Assembly (NCBI RefSeq): GCF_019219095.1
Contig: NZ_JAHUWH010000010.1
Coordinates: 124,001 to 188,000, forward strand
Length of the DNA: 64,000 bases
Source: Acidovorax sp. sic0104
Lineage (GTDB): Bacteria > Pseudomonadota > Gammaproteobacteria > Burkholderiales > Burkholderiaceae_C
Direction: 5' to 3'
A program made the position numbers and the translations under genes. The first letter of the stretch is position 1; each line of letters starts with the position of its first letter. Below, piece by piece: positions 1 to 8,808 of the stretch. The notes under the pieces are model-generated. The model was not told the DNA's origin. It saw only the letters and a program-made list of their open reading frames with translations, and did not search any database.

Positions 1-748
1 CGACACGCCGGCGAGGCAGCACCGTCGCCAGGTGGGCATACAGCGCCCCCGCCAGTACCAGCGCACTCAGCACATTGGCGAACTGTGCGAACACCTCCAA
101 TGAAAAAGCGTATGCCGTCAGGTGGGCTGCCAAATGCACCGCATCCACACCCAGGGCCGCAGCGCAGGCGATGCGCACGTGGCGCCAGAACTGCAGTTGG
201 CCCGCGAACACCTTGTTCACGGCCGCCCACATCCCAGACCAGGCGCCAAGCACCAGCAGCAGCATGAGCAATACGCCAGGCAATGCCTTCAGGTACTGCG
301 ATGCGTCGCGAGCCTCCAGCCAGGAGCTGCCCGCTGCCGCAGTCACCATCAGCGCCACCAGCGCGGCGGTCGCGCCCACGGTGCGCCAGGGAAACGCCGG
401 CAGTGCCTGCTCCTGGGCGATGGGCGTGTCTGCCAGCCGCAGCGCGATATGGGTGCGGCCCAGGTCGATCTGCGTGCCCTCCGGCCAGTCGAAACGCTCA
501 CCTTCGCGGTGGTGCTTGCGGTGCAGGCGGGCACCGTTGCGGGTGTTGAGCACCTCCACCTGCACCCCGAAGGGGGCGTCTCCCGCACGGTCGATGCGCA
601 GGTGCGTCGGCGCGACGAAAGGGTCGTCCAGCACCAGGTCGCAGTCGAGCCCCCGGCCCACGGTGACGGGCCAGCGCGTGACGGGTGCGCGCGCCAGCAG
701 GGCGCCATGGCGGTCGAAGGCTTCGATCAGTCCGAGGGTCGGCATCAT
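1..748 (-). CDS. FHA-domain membrane protein (partial, 3' end outside window)
   Basis: An open frame runs from an ATGATG start overlapping the stop of the upstream protease gene to the window edge without a stop, so the C-terminus is missing (about 249 residues visible). Residues about 20-90 look like a forkhead-associated domain, a phosphothreonine-binding fold, with a GRGLDCDLVLDD strand followed by a THLRI stretch. After it come about four hydrophobic segments, for example VLLMLLLVLGAWSGMWAAV and NVLSALVLAGALYAHL, so this is an inner-membrane protein with a cytoplasmic N-terminal FHA domain. The 3-4 nt overlap with the protease gene implies co-translation and a shared role. FHA domains usually read out Ser/Thr phosphorylation. 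The partner is unknown. Confidence 0.75.
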   Translation of the reverse strand, partial: MMPTLGLIEAFDRHGALLARAPVTRWPVTVGRGLDCDLVLDDPFVAPTHLRIDRAGDAPFGVQVEVLNTRNGARLHRKHHREGERFDWPEGTQIDLGRTHIALRLADTPIAQEQALPAFPWRTVGATAALVALMVTAAAGSSWLEARDASQYLKALPGVLLMLLLVLGAWSGMWAAVNKVFAGQLQFWRHVRIACAAALGVDAVHLAAHLTAYAFSLEVFAQFANVLSALVLAGALYAHLATVLPRRRV

Positions 749-2211
749 GGTGCGGCCTCCCAGCGGAACGCCTGCAGGTAGTGGTTGGCCAGCTTCATGC
801 CGTTGTCGAAAGCGATGCCTTGCACATCCAGGCGCCCCAACACGCCTTGCGTGGGCTGGTTGGTCGATGCGGCCAGTACCGTCATGGTGTACAGGCCCGT
901 CAGCTTGCGGTAGGCCGACATGCAGACCACCACGCGCATCGGCAGGCTGCCCGGGTCCACGTAGCGCTCGGAGCAATCGACCGCTGTCTGGTGGCGGTTG
1001 CCGCGCCGCTGGAACTGCTCGTTCGCGAAGCTTTGCGAGTACATGCGCCCGAACCGGGCCGCGCCCAGGGTCGGGGCGTTGTAGGCCTCGTAGGCCAGCC
1101 GCACCGCGCCGGTATTGAAGTCTCCGGCCACCACATCGCTGTCGGCACGGCACTGTGTGCGCTCCAGGTTCAGCCCGGGGAAGGCCGGGTCGCGCCCCGA
1201 TCCCCAGCACCGGGCCAGGGCATCGTCGGGCACCGGCACGCGGTAGTTGCCGTGGCGCTGTTCTCGAAACGGTGCCTTGAGGAACCGGTCCGTCAGCAAC
1301 TGCTGGTGCACCGTCAGCTGCCGGGTCATCTCGCCATAGGCGGGCTGCGTGATGGGCTCCGCACCGGCCGCGCGCTGCACCAGGGCCTGCGCGAACTCTG
1401 CGGGGATCAGGAAGCTGACCTGTTCGCCATCGAGGCGCTTGGCCACGTTGACGCCGATCACGCGCCCCGCGTCATCCACCGCCGGGCCGCCGCTCATGCC
1501 GGGGTTGAGCGTGCCGCCAAAGAAGATGCGGGGGTAGAAGCTGCGCCGCACCAGCCCGTTGTAGGTGCCCTCGGTCACGGCAAAGCCGATGTCCAGCGGG
1601 TTGCCCAGCGAGTAGATGCGCTCGCCCTGCGCCAGGGTGTCGATGGCGGGCCGAAAGCTCAGCACGGGCGCTGCTGCGGTGCGGGCCTTGGTGCGCAGCA
1701 CGGCCAGGTCGTGCTGCACGTCGAAAGCCAGCAGCTCGACGTCGCCTTCCTGGCCGTCCATGGTCACGTACACGCCCCGGTAGCGCTCGGGCTCCAGCGC
1801 CAGCTGGCTGGCCACGTGGAAGTTGGTGACGACCAAGCCGTCGGCCGAGACAAAAAAACCTGATCCGATGGAGGCTTGCGTGTCGGCATTGCGCAGCAAT
1901 GTGCGGATCTGCACGAGTTTGTCGCGCGACAGCTCGTAGATGCGCCGGGCATCGCGCGAGAGTGCCGCTGCAGGCACCGGCACGGCGGCTCCGGCCGGTA
2001 GCGGCTCGGCGCCGTTGCCGGCCGTCTCGCCGCCCGGTGCCGCCGGGGCAGGGCCTGCGGAAGGACGGACTCCCGAGGTGCCGGATGTAGCGGCAGGTGT
2101 GGCGGAAGGTGTGGCCGTTTGGGGCACATGCTGGGCATGGGACGACAGGCAGGCCACCAAGAGAGCGACAGGTACGGCAAGCCGAAGCGGCCAGAGCTGG
2201 GGGAAAGGCAT
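745..2211 (-). CDS. Exported trypsin-like serine protease (S1C/DegP-type catalytic domain)
   Basis: The 488-residue protein starts with a signal peptide (hydrophobic stretch about residues 8-22, probable cleavage after SHA). A Pro/Ala/Gly-rich linker of about 50 residues follows. The protease domain shows the full catalytic triad: His132 in VVTNFHVAS, Asp168 in VQHDLAVL and Ser240 in NPGMSGGPAVDD. No PDZ domain is obvious. The C-terminal 230 residues are unassigned but contain several Cys residues, as expected for a periplasmic protein. It is translationally coupled to the FHA membrane protein downstream, suggesting a two-gene envelope unit. Known DegP/HhoA relatives degrade misfolded periplasmic proteins; whether this one does so is inference. 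Confidence 0.85.
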   Translation of the reverse strand: MPFPQLWPLRLAVPVALLVACLSSHAQHVPQTATPSATPAATSGTSGVRPSAGPAPAAPGGETAGNGAEPLPAGAAVPVPAAALSRDARRIYELSRDKLVQIRTLLRNADTQASIGSGFFVSADGLVVTNFHVASQLALEPERYRGVYVTMDGQEGDVELLAFDVQHDLAVLRTKARTAAAPVLSFRPAIDTLAQGERIYSLGNPLDIGFAVTEGTYNGLVRRSFYPRIFFGGTLNPGMSGGPAVDDAGRVIGVNVAKRLDGEQVSFLIPAEFAQALVQRAAGAEPITQPAYGEMTRQLTVHQQLLTDRFLKAPFREQRHGNYRVPVPDDALARCWGSGRDPAFPGLNLERTQCRADSDVVAGDFNTGAVRLAYEAYNAPTLGAARFGRMYSQSFANEQFQRRGNRHQTAVDCSERYVDPGSLPMRVVVCMSAYRKLTGLYTMTVLAASTNQPTQGVLGRLDVQGIAFDNGMKLANHYLQAFRWEAAP

Positions 2212-2295
2212 CGCGGTATTCTATGAACGCCCGGCACCGCCCCTTCTGTGCCTGGGCAGCCACCCCACGCCACGCACGCCCATTGCACCTAAGAC

Positions 2296-3237
2296 ATGCC
2301 AGAAAACCACTCCTACCCGATCGGAACCCCCGGCCAAGCCTGGGGCGCCGCAGAGCGCGACCAATGGCGCGCACGCCAGGTGCGCCAGCGCAGCTACGCG
2401 GACGATGTGCTGACGGCCATAGAGGGCCTGCGGGGCCGTTTCGATGTGGAGCCGTACGGCGACATCGTCTATGCCGATGCCCACCACCCCGCCGAGCGGT
2501 TTCCGCTGCGCGCACTGCGCAGCCGCCCGTGGGATGCGGCCCTGCCCAGCGTGCTGGTCACGGGCGGAGTGCATGGCTACGAGACCAGCGGCGTGCACGG
2601 CGCGCTGCGGTTTGCAGATACGCAGGCCGAGCGCTTTGCCGGCCGCGCCAACCTGCTGGTCGTGCCCTGCGTCAGCCCGTGGGCGTATGAGCGCTTTCAG
2701 CGCTGGAATTTTGACGCCATCGACCCCAACCGCGCGTTTCGCGAGCACTCGCCCGCGCAGGAGTCCGCGGCGCTGATGCGCCTGGTAGCGCCGCTGCAGG
2801 GCCAGTGGACCGCGCACATCGACCTGCATGAAACGACGGACACCGACGAGTCCGAGTACCGCCCGGCAGTGGCTGCGCGGGACGGCAAGGTGTTCGAGCC
2901 GGGCAGCATCCCGGACGGCTTCTACCTGGTGGACGACACCGGCAACCCGCAGCCCGCGTTTCAGGCGGCGATCATCGAGGCGGTCAGCCGGGTGACGCAC
3001 ATCGCGCCTGCGGATGACAAGGGCGAGATCATCGGCTCGCCCATGGTCGCGCACGGCGTGATCCGGTATGCGATGAAGGACCTGGGTTTGTGCGCGGGCA
3101 TCAGCGGGGCGCGCTACACCACGACGACGGAGGTGTACCCCGACAGTGCGCGCGCTACGCCAGAGCAGTGCATCGAGGCGCAGGTGGCGGCGGTGTGCGC
3201 GGCGGTGGAGTTTGTGCTGAACGACGCGTCAAACTGA
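2296..3237 (+). CDS. M14-family zinc metallocarboxypeptidase / succinylglutamate desuccinylase-like
   Basis: The 313-residue protein carries the M14 zinc site: His93-x-x-Glu96 in GGVHGYETSG and a third ligand His178 in HIDLHET, plus a DPNR substrate-binding motif at 143-146. No signal peptide is visible, so it is probably cytoplasmic. The length and motif spacing fit the M14 carboxypeptidase or aspartoacylase group, which cleaves C-terminal residues or N-acyl groups using zinc. The substrate cannot be told from sequence; murein-tripeptide amidase-like activity is one possibility. It is divergent from the protease operon and convergent with the next small gene. Confidence 0.8.
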   Translation: MPENHSYPIGTPGQAWGAAERDQWRARQVRQRSYADDVLTAIEGLRGRFDVEPYGDIVYADAHHPAERFPLRALRSRPWDAALPSVLVTGGVHGYETSGVHGALRFADTQAERFAGRANLLVVPCVSPWAYERFQRWNFDAIDPNRAFREHSPAQESAALMRLVAPLQGQWTAHIDLHETTDTDESEYRPAVAARDGKVFEPGSIPDGFYLVDDTGNPQPAFQAAIIEAVSRVTHIAPADDKGEIIGSPMVAHGVIRYAMKDLGLCAGISGARYTTTTEVYPDSARATPEQCIEAQVAAVCAAVEFVLNDASN

Positions 3238-3268
3238 CGGACCACGCCGTTCAGCCGAGATCCCCCGC

Positions 3269-3598
3269 CTACAGGGCTTTGGAGATAGTGCCTGCGAGAT
3301 CGCCCAGGAGCCCCGCGCTCACCACAGCGGCATCGGGCGTGGCGAACTGCATGTTGTGCTGATCGGTCAGCGGGCCATGGCCGGGCTCCATGCGGCCCGC
3401 AGCGTCGTAGCCCATGGCCTTGAACTTCCAGACCCCCCGGATGAGCTTGAGCGATCCGACGTGCGCGCCATCTGCCGTGTGCACGGACACGGCTGCGGTG
3501 TTGACGGGCATCAGTTGCAACGGCCCAGCCACGGAGCCAGGCGGCACATGGGCAAAGGTGGGGGTGAACGTAGGCGTTGGAGGCAGGGTCAGAGGCAT
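3269..3598 (-). CDS. Small protein of unknown function (109 aa)
   Basis: I do not recognise this family. The protein opens with a Pro/Thr-rich stretch and has one compact region with residues VGSLKLIRGVWKFKAMGYD. There is no signal peptide, membrane segment or cysteine. Codon use matches the host, and no competing frame in this stretch looks better. The ribosome binding site before the ATG is weak, so the start is uncertain. It is convergent with the peptidase gene, and its stop is about 30 nt from that gene's stop. Confidence 0.6.
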   Translation of the reverse strand: MPLTLPPTPTFTPTFAHVPPGSVAGPLQLMPVNTAAVSVHTADGAHVGSLKLIRGVWKFKAMGYDAAGRMEPGHGPLTDQHNMQFATPDAAVVSAGLLGDLAGTISKAL

Positions 3599-3668
3599 GG
3601 GGATGTTTGTATCTCAAAAGCGTGGCGCCAGCCGCTCCACGCCATGCTGGCCCCGAGCCCCCGCTTCA

Positions 3669-4088
3669 TCAGTGCTTTGCAGTCAGTTTCATCGAGTCAT
3701 CGGCAGGCGTCTCGGTGTGCATCACGCATTGCCATTGCCCGTTGACGCGGATCCAGGTGGAGCTGTCGTGCATCACATGCTCCGTGCTGTGGGCCTTGTC
3801 ATCGCGCTGCGCCACTCCCTGCTTCACCCGGTAAGTCAGGATGCCTATCGCGTCGGTCGGAAATTCCACCTGCATGTCGCTGAACGTGAACGAGGTCACG
3901 ACCATGGGGCCTTCCTGGGCCATCTTGCCGTACATCGCTCGGTCGAACTTGAGCGCGCCGTGGGCGCTGACCAGCAGAGCGGGCTCGGCCAGCAAGGCGG
4001 CGGCAGCATCGACGTTCTCGTCGACCATGGCTTGCCAAAATTTCGTTTCCAGATCGATGAGCGTCTGGCGGGGTGGGGTGGTGGACAT
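3669..4088 (-). CDS. Nuclear transport factor 2 (SnoaL/DUF4440-like) family protein
   Basis: A 139-residue single-domain protein of the cone-shaped NTF2-like fold, with the typical opening helix LETKFWQAMVDENVDAAAAL and closing strands containing DSSTWIRVNGQWQCVMHTE. A longer upstream in-frame extension exists, but the ATG at 4088 has a strong GGAGG site about 6 nt upstream, which decides the start. Members of this fold are small-molecule binders or isomerases; nothing here identifies a ligand. It appears monocistronic, between a hypothetical gene and glnS. Confidence 0.8.
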   Translation of the reverse strand: MSTTPPRQTLIDLETKFWQAMVDENVDAAAALLAEPALLVSAHGALKFDRAMYGKMAQEGPMVVTSFTFSDMQVEFPTDAIGILTYRVKQGVAQRDDKAHSTEHVMHDSSTWIRVNGQWQCVMHTETPADDSMKLTAKH

Positions 4089-4274
4089 CGGAGCCTCCGA
4101 TTTTCGCAAACAAGAGGTGATGCTGCGCCGACGCCGCCCCCGCACGCATCGGCCCGGTGCGATGGGACAGGTAGGGATTGGCTGACAGCGAGATGCATCG
4201 GCGCCCCTGACTTCAGGCGATACAAGGAAAGCGCAAAGGCGCACGAGGCGCCTTTGGTTTGGTTTGCGTGAGGC

Positions 4275-6110
4275 TTATTTGCCCCAGCTGTCCTTCAGGC
4301 CCACCGCCAGGTTGAACACCGGCTTGCCCGGCCGATGGTCCACCCGGTCCGCCACGAAGTACCCATGCCGCTCGAACTGGAACTTGTCGTCCGGCTGCGC
4401 ATTCGCCAAAGACGGCTCCACGATGGCCGTCACCACCTTCAGGCTGTTCGGGTTCAGGCTTTCGATGAAGTCCTTGCCACCCGCGTCGGGCTGGGCTTCC
4501 AGGAACAGGCGGTCGTACATGCGCACTTCTGCCTGCACGCCGTCGGCCACGCCCACCCAGGTGATGGCGGCTTTCACCTTCACGCTGTCGGCGCCCGGGG
4601 TGCCGCTCTTGGTGTCGGGCACCACGGTGGCCAGCACTTCGGAAATGCGGCCGTTGGCGTCCTTGGTGCAGCCGGTGCACTCGATGACGTAGCCGCCCTT
4701 CAGGCGCACCTTGTTGCCGGGGAACAAGCGCTTGTAGCCCTTGGGCGGCACTTCTTCAAAGTCCTCGCGTTCGATCCACACTTCCTTTCCGATGGTGAAG
4801 TGGCGCTCGGGGCTTTCCACGCCTTCGGGCGGGTGGGGCAGCGAGGGCAGGGTGCAGGGCTCCAGGTGGCCGGCGCCCATGACCTCGTCCCAGTTGGTGA
4901 GTACCAGCTTGACGGGGTTCAGCACGGCCATGCCGCGGAAGGCCTTGAGCTCCAGGTCTTCGCGCAGGCAGCCTTCCAGCGTGCCGTAGTCGATCCAGCT
5001 GTCGGATTTGGTCACGCCGATGCGCTCGGCAAACACCTGCAGCGATTCGGGCGTGTAGCCACGGCGGCGCAGGCCGACTATTGTTGGCATGCGCGGGTCG
5101 TCCCAGCCGCTGACCTTGTGGTCGTACACCAGCTGGGCGAGCTTGCGCTTGCTGGTGATCACGTAGGTGAGGTTCAGGCGCGCAAATTCATACTGGCGGG
5201 GGGGCGGGCTGGCCAGCAGGCCGCCTTCGGTCAAACGCTCCAGCAGCCAGTCGTAGAAGGGGCGCTGGTCTTCAAACTCCAGCGTGCACAGGCTGTGGGT
5301 GATCTGCTCCAGGGCGTCTTCGATGGGGTGGGCGTAGGTGTACATCGGGTAGATGCACCAGGTGTCGCCCGTGTTGTGGTGCGTGGCGCGGCGGATGCGG
5401 TAGATGGCCGGGTCGCGCATGTTGATGTTGGGGCTGGCCATGTCGATCTTGGCACGTAGCACCATGGAGCCGTCTTCGTGCTGGCCGGCCTTCATCTCGC
5501 GGAACTTGGCGAGGTTTTCTGCCGGAGTGCGGCTGCGGAAGGGGCTGTCCACGCCGGGCTTGCCGAAGTCGCCCCGGCTGATGCGCATCTGCTCGACGGT
5601 CTGCTCATCCACATAGGCGTGTCCGGCCTCGATCAGGTACTCGGCTGCGCGGTACATGAAGTCGAAGTAGTCGCTGGCCTGGAAGGGCGGGGCGCTGGGG
5701 TGGCCGTTCCAGTCGAATCCCAGCCATTTCACCGCGTCGATGATGCTGTCGACGTATTCGGTGTCTTCCTTTTCGGGGTTGGTGTCGTCAAAGCGCAGGT
5801 GGCAGATGCCGCCGTAGTCGCGCGCCAGGCCGAAGTTGATGCAGATGCTCTTGGCGTGGCCGATGTGCAGGTAGCCATTGGGCTCGGGCGGGAAGCGCGT
5901 GCGGATCCTGGCGGGGTCGGGCTGGCCGGCTGCGTGATGGGCTGCATCGCCTGGGGTGCCGCCCCAGCGGCGGGTGGCGTAGGTGCCTTTTTCCAGGTCG
6001 TGCTCGATGATCTGGCGCAGGAAGTTGCTGGGCTTGGCGGCTTCAGGGGCCGCTGCTGGCGCGGTGTCCGGGGCGCTGGCGGCTGAATTGGCGGGATTTG
6101 GGGTGCTCAT
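4275..6110 (-). CDS. glnS: Glutaminyl-tRNA synthetase
   Basis: A class I aminoacyl-tRNA synthetase that charges tRNA-Gln. The ATP-binding HIGH motif sits at residues 82-85 within PEPNGYLHIGHAKS, and the KMSKS counterpart appears as VITSKRKLAQLV. The C-terminal anticodon-binding beta-barrels contain LKGGYVIECTGC and the closing VFNLAVGLKDSWGK. At 611 residues it is longer than E. coli GlnRS (about 554). The extra length is an Ala/Pro-rich N-terminal tail of about 26 residues and a short insertion before the HIGH region. It is essential and cytoplasmic. Confidence 0.97.
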   Translation of the reverse strand: MSTPNPANSAASAPDTAPAAAPEAAKPSNFLRQIIEHDLEKGTYATRRWGGTPGDAAHHAAGQPDPARIRTRFPPEPNGYLHIGHAKSICINFGLARDYGGICHLRFDDTNPEKEDTEYVDSIIDAVKWLGFDWNGHPSAPPFQASDYFDFMYRAAEYLIEAGHAYVDEQTVEQMRISRGDFGKPGVDSPFRSRTPAENLAKFREMKAGQHEDGSMVLRAKIDMASPNINMRDPAIYRIRRATHHNTGDTWCIYPMYTYAHPIEDALEQITHSLCTLEFEDQRPFYDWLLERLTEGGLLASPPPRQYEFARLNLTYVITSKRKLAQLVYDHKVSGWDDPRMPTIVGLRRRGYTPESLQVFAERIGVTKSDSWIDYGTLEGCLREDLELKAFRGMAVLNPVKLVLTNWDEVMGAGHLEPCTLPSLPHPPEGVESPERHFTIGKEVWIEREDFEEVPPKGYKRLFPGNKVRLKGGYVIECTGCTKDANGRISEVLATVVPDTKSGTPGADSVKVKAAITWVGVADGVQAEVRMYDRLFLEAQPDAGGKDFIESLNPNSLKVVTAIVEPSLANAQPDDKFQFERHGYFVADRVDHRPGKPVFNLAVGLKDSWGK

Positions 6111-6282
6111 CGGGCCATTTTAGGCGCCGGTTTCGTGAACGTTTACGCATGGAAACGGGCGAATGTACGTCCAGACACAACGTAAAGACAAATTTATGCC
6201 ATCCTTTTGCCTACTTGGTGCGTTGTGTACCGGTGAGGCGAGTCCATTTGGCTGGCTGACCTCATTCAAACAGGAGATATCC

Positions 6283-6621
6283 ATGACGAAAACCCGTTCT
6301 ATCTATGCCTTGGCAGCTAGCGCAGGCGTAGCGCTGGCACTGCTGGGTGGTGCGGGCGCCGCACAGGCCCGTGACGTTAACTGGTCGGTGGGCATTGGCG
6401 TACCTGGTGTGGTCGTGGGGGCCAGCAATGGTTACTACGCACCCGCTCCGGTGTATGTGGCGCCGCCACCTCCCGTGTACTACGCGCCGCCCCGGCCCGC
6501 CTACTACGCGCCACCCGCTTACTATGCGCCGCCGCCGGCCGTGGTGTACTACGGTGACCGCGGTTATCGCGGCCACCGGCACCATCATCACCGCCGTGGG
6601 TATGACCGCTGGGACCGCTGA
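6283..6621 (+). CDS. Secreted Tyr/Pro-rich small protein with His-rich tail
   Basis: The ATG at 6283 follows an AGGAGATAT site, which rules out the longer upstream frame. The 112-residue product has a signal peptide cleaved near AQA (residues about 22-30). The mature part is low complexity: repeats of YYAPP / VYVAPPPP followed by a basic, His-rich end (RGHRHHHHRRGYDRWDR). Such YXAPP-repeat exported proteins are common in Burkholderiales; their function is unknown. The His cluster might bind metal (inference). A strong terminator lies about 110 nt downstream. Confidence 0.85.
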   Translation: MTKTRSIYALAASAGVALALLGGAGAAQARDVNWSVGIGVPGVVVGASNGYYAPAPVYVAPPPPVYYAPPRPAYYAPPAYYAPPPAVVYYGDRGYRGHRHHHHRRGYDRWDR

Positions 6622-6733
6622 CAGGCCCCCCCGGGGTGGCCCGGCCTGATGGGAAGGGCCACCCGATTTTGTAACCAACCTCTTGGGCGCCTAGTCGCTC
6701 ACAGGCAGCGTCTTTGCACAGGCTGCCTTTTAC

Positions 6734-6760
6734 AGCGGCCTTCGGGCCGCTTTTTCTTTG
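6734..6760 (+). terminator. Rho-independent terminator
   Basis: A seven-base-pair GC-rich stem (agcggcc / ggccgct) with a tetraloop-sized loop is followed by a T-rich run. It ends the transcript of the Tyr/Pro-rich exported protein and insulates aroQ, whose ATG lies about 75 nt further on. Confidence 0.75.
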
Positions 6761-6833
6761 CAGGGCCCGGGGGGCAGCGCAGCATAATTCCGCACCCTTG
6801 CCCGCAGCGTGGCGAGCGCAACCCTCGGAGTGC

Positions 6834-7307
6834 ATGTCTGTGAAAACCGTTTTTGTCCTCAATGGCCCCAACCTGAACCTGCTGGGCACACGCGAGCCCG
6901 CCGTGTACGGCGCCCATACCCTGGCCGATGTCGAGAAGCTGTGCGCAGCAGCCTGTGCGCGCCACGGTTTTGCGCTGCGCTTTCACCAGAGCAACCACGA
7001 GGGCGCGTTGATCGACTGGATCCATGAAGCCGGCCGCCTGCACGCCGCAGGCGAACTGGCCGGCGTGGTCATCAACGCCGGGGCCTACACCCACACCAGC
7101 GTGGCGCTGCACGACGCCACCAAGGGCACGGGCATCACGTTGATCGAGCTGCACATCAGCAACGTGCACGCGCGCGAGTCGTTCCGCCACCACTCCTACA
7201 TGGCCGCAGCCGCCAAGGCGGTGATGTGCGGCTTCGGCGTGCTGGGCTATGGCCTGGCCATCGACGGCCTGGCGCAACTGCTGGCGCCGCCGCCGGCGGC
7301 CGCCTGA
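6834..7307 (+). CDS. aroQ: Type II 3-dehydroquinate dehydratase
   Basis: The 157-residue enzyme dehydrates 3-dehydroquinate to 3-dehydroshikimate in the shikimate pathway. Family motifs are intact: the opening [19 protein letters not shown] carries the catalytic Tyr and active-site Arg, followed by [13 protein letters not shown], then [15 protein letters not shown], and [18 protein letters not shown] with the substrate-binding His and Arg. The ATG at 6834 has a GGAG site; the upstream frame extension overlaps the terminator and is not coding. The length is slightly above the usual 145-150 because of an Ala/Pro tail. Confidence 0.95.
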   Translation: MSVKTVFVLNGPNLNLLGTREPAVYGAHTLADVEKLCAAACARHGFALRFHQSNHEGALIDWIHEAGRLHAAGELAGVVINAGAYTHTSVALHDATKGTGITLIELHISNVHARESFRHHSYMAAAAKAVMCGFGVLGYGLAIDGLAQLLAPPPAAA

Positions 7308-7346
7308 CTGCAGGGCTGTGCCGACCCACCGCCTGACGGCACGTCC

Positions 7347-7769
7347 ATGGCCACTGCAATGATTCCGCCGCTGGAGGTGCCCGAGGACGAGGTGGAGATC
7401 ACCGCCATGCGTGCCCAGGGCGCGGGCGGGCAGAACGTGAACAAGGTGTCGAGCGCGGTGCACCTGCGCTTTGGCGTGGCGGCCTCGTCGCTGCCCGACG
7501 GCGTCAAGGAGCGGCTGCTGTCCCTGCGCGACAGCCGCATCACGCAAGACGGCGTGGTGGTCATCAAGGCGCAGCAGTACCGCAGCCAGGATCAGAACAG
7601 GGCCGACGCGCTGCAGCGCCTGAACGCATTGGTCAACAGCGTGGCCGTGTCCCCGCGCGTGCGGCGCGCCACCAAGCCTACCTATGGATCGCAGCAGCGC
7701 CGGCTGGCCGGCAAGAGCCAGCGCAGCGACACCAAGGCGTTGCGCGGCCGGGTGCGTGACAGCTCCTGA
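7347..7769 (+). CDS. arfB: Alternative ribosome-rescue factor B (peptidyl-tRNA hydrolase, GGQ protein)
   Basis: A 140-residue protein with the release-factor catalytic loop GAGGQNVNKVSSAVHLRF and no codon-recognition domain. The C-terminal tail is rich in Arg, Lys, Gln and Ser (residues about 105-140), as in ArfB/YaeJ, where the tail enters the empty mRNA channel of stalled ribosomes and the GGQ loop releases the nascent chain. The length matches E. coli ArfB. It lies 39 nt behind aroQ, so the two may share a transcript. Confidence 0.93.
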   Translation: MATAMIPPLEVPEDEVEITAMRAQGAGGQNVNKVSSAVHLRFGVAASSLPDGVKERLLSLRDSRITQDGVVVIKAQQYRSQDQNRADALQRLNALVNSVAVSPRVRRATKPTYGSQQRRLAGKSQRSDTKALRGRVRDSS

Positions 7770-7934
7770 AGGGTACGACGCTGTCGCTGTGGCCGAGGCG
7801 CGCAGCGCCGTGCGAGCTGCTCCATTGGCATCATCTGTGGAACGATCTGTCTGGCCTGCGGGGCTTGGTAATAAGGGCTTGGGGTTCTACATTCATGGTA
7901 TTCCCCACGGGGATGAACCTAAAAGGCCCCTGCC

Positions 7935-8762
7935 ATGTCTGCAACTGCTGCCCACGCTGTTCCTTCCACCACCATTCCTGCGCTGTTCGTCTCGCATGGC
8001 GCGCCCCTGTTCGCTCTGGACGCAGGCACCACCGGCCCTGCGCTGACGCAGTGGGGCGAAGGCCTGAAGGCGCAATACCCGGGGCTGCGGGGGGTGGTCA
8101 TCATGTCGCCGCACTGGATGGCGCGCGGCCCGCAGGTGATGACCGGGCCACAACCGGCTACCTGGCACGACTTTGGCGGGTTTCCGCCTGCGCTGTACGA
8201 GCTGCAATACCCCGCGCCCGGCTCGCCCGCTTTGGCCGACGAGGTGCTGGGCTTGCTGCAGGCCGCCGGGGTGGCCTCGCAGGGCGATGCGGCGCGCCCG
8301 TTCGACCATGGTGCCTGGGTGCCGCTCATGCACTTGTTCCCCCAGGCCGATGTGCCGGTGGTGCAGGTCGCGCTGCCCGTGGGGGCCGGCCCTGCCGATG
8401 TCTACGCGCTGGGCGCTGCGCTGCGCAGCCTGCGCAGTCAGGGCGTGCTGGTGGTGGGCTCGGGCAGCATGACGCACAACCTGGCGGAGTTTTTCGGCGG
8501 CGAGCGCGAGCCGGCGCCCTACGTGCTGGAATTCAGCCGCTGGATCGAGTCGGCCCTGGAGCGCGGTGACATGAGGGCGCTGCTCAACTACCGCAGCGAG
8601 GCGCCGCATGCCCGGCGCGCGCACCCTACCGAAGACCACTTCCTGCCCATCTTCTTCGCGCTGGGGGCGGCGGGCGACGACCTGCATGCCCACTACCTGA
8701 GCCGTGAGGTGATGTACAGCATGCTGTCGATGGATGCGTTTGCGCTGCAATCCGCGCGCTGA
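7935..8762 (+). CDS. DODA-type extradiol aromatic ring-opening dioxygenase
   Basis: A 275-residue LigB-superfamily protein. Features are the early FVSHGAPLFALD segment with a metal-binding His, VIMSPHWMARGPQV, the PFDHGAWVPLMHLFP stretch and HPTEDHFLPIFFALGAA. These match the YgiD/DODA group, which uses non-haem iron or zinc to open catechol-type rings such as DOPA. The substrate in bacteria is generally unproven. It stands alone between arfB and an esterase, with no aromatic-degradation neighbours, so a housekeeping or promiscuous role is as likely as catabolism. Confidence 0.88.
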   Translation: MSATAAHAVPSTTIPALFVSHGAPLFALDAGTTGPALTQWGEGLKAQYPGLRGVVIMSPHWMARGPQVMTGPQPATWHDFGGFPPALYELQYPAPGSPALADEVLGLLQAAGVASQGDAARPFDHGAWVPLMHLFPQADVPVVQVALPVGAGPADVYALGAALRSLRSQGVLVVGSGSMTHNLAEFFGGEREPAPYVLEFSRWIESALERGDMRALLNYRSEAPHARRAHPTEDHFLPIFFALGAAGDDLHAHYLSREVMYSMLSMDAFALQSAR

Positions 8763-8808
8763 CATTCCGGCGCAGCGCTTCACCTGAAAATGCCTCTGGC
8801 GTACCACC

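Noticed and set aside
3114-3617. Alternative 167-aa frame overlapping the 109-aa hypothetical gene
   Set aside because: Its Arg/His/Cys-rich translation looks like an out-of-frame reading; the 109-aa frame has normal composition.
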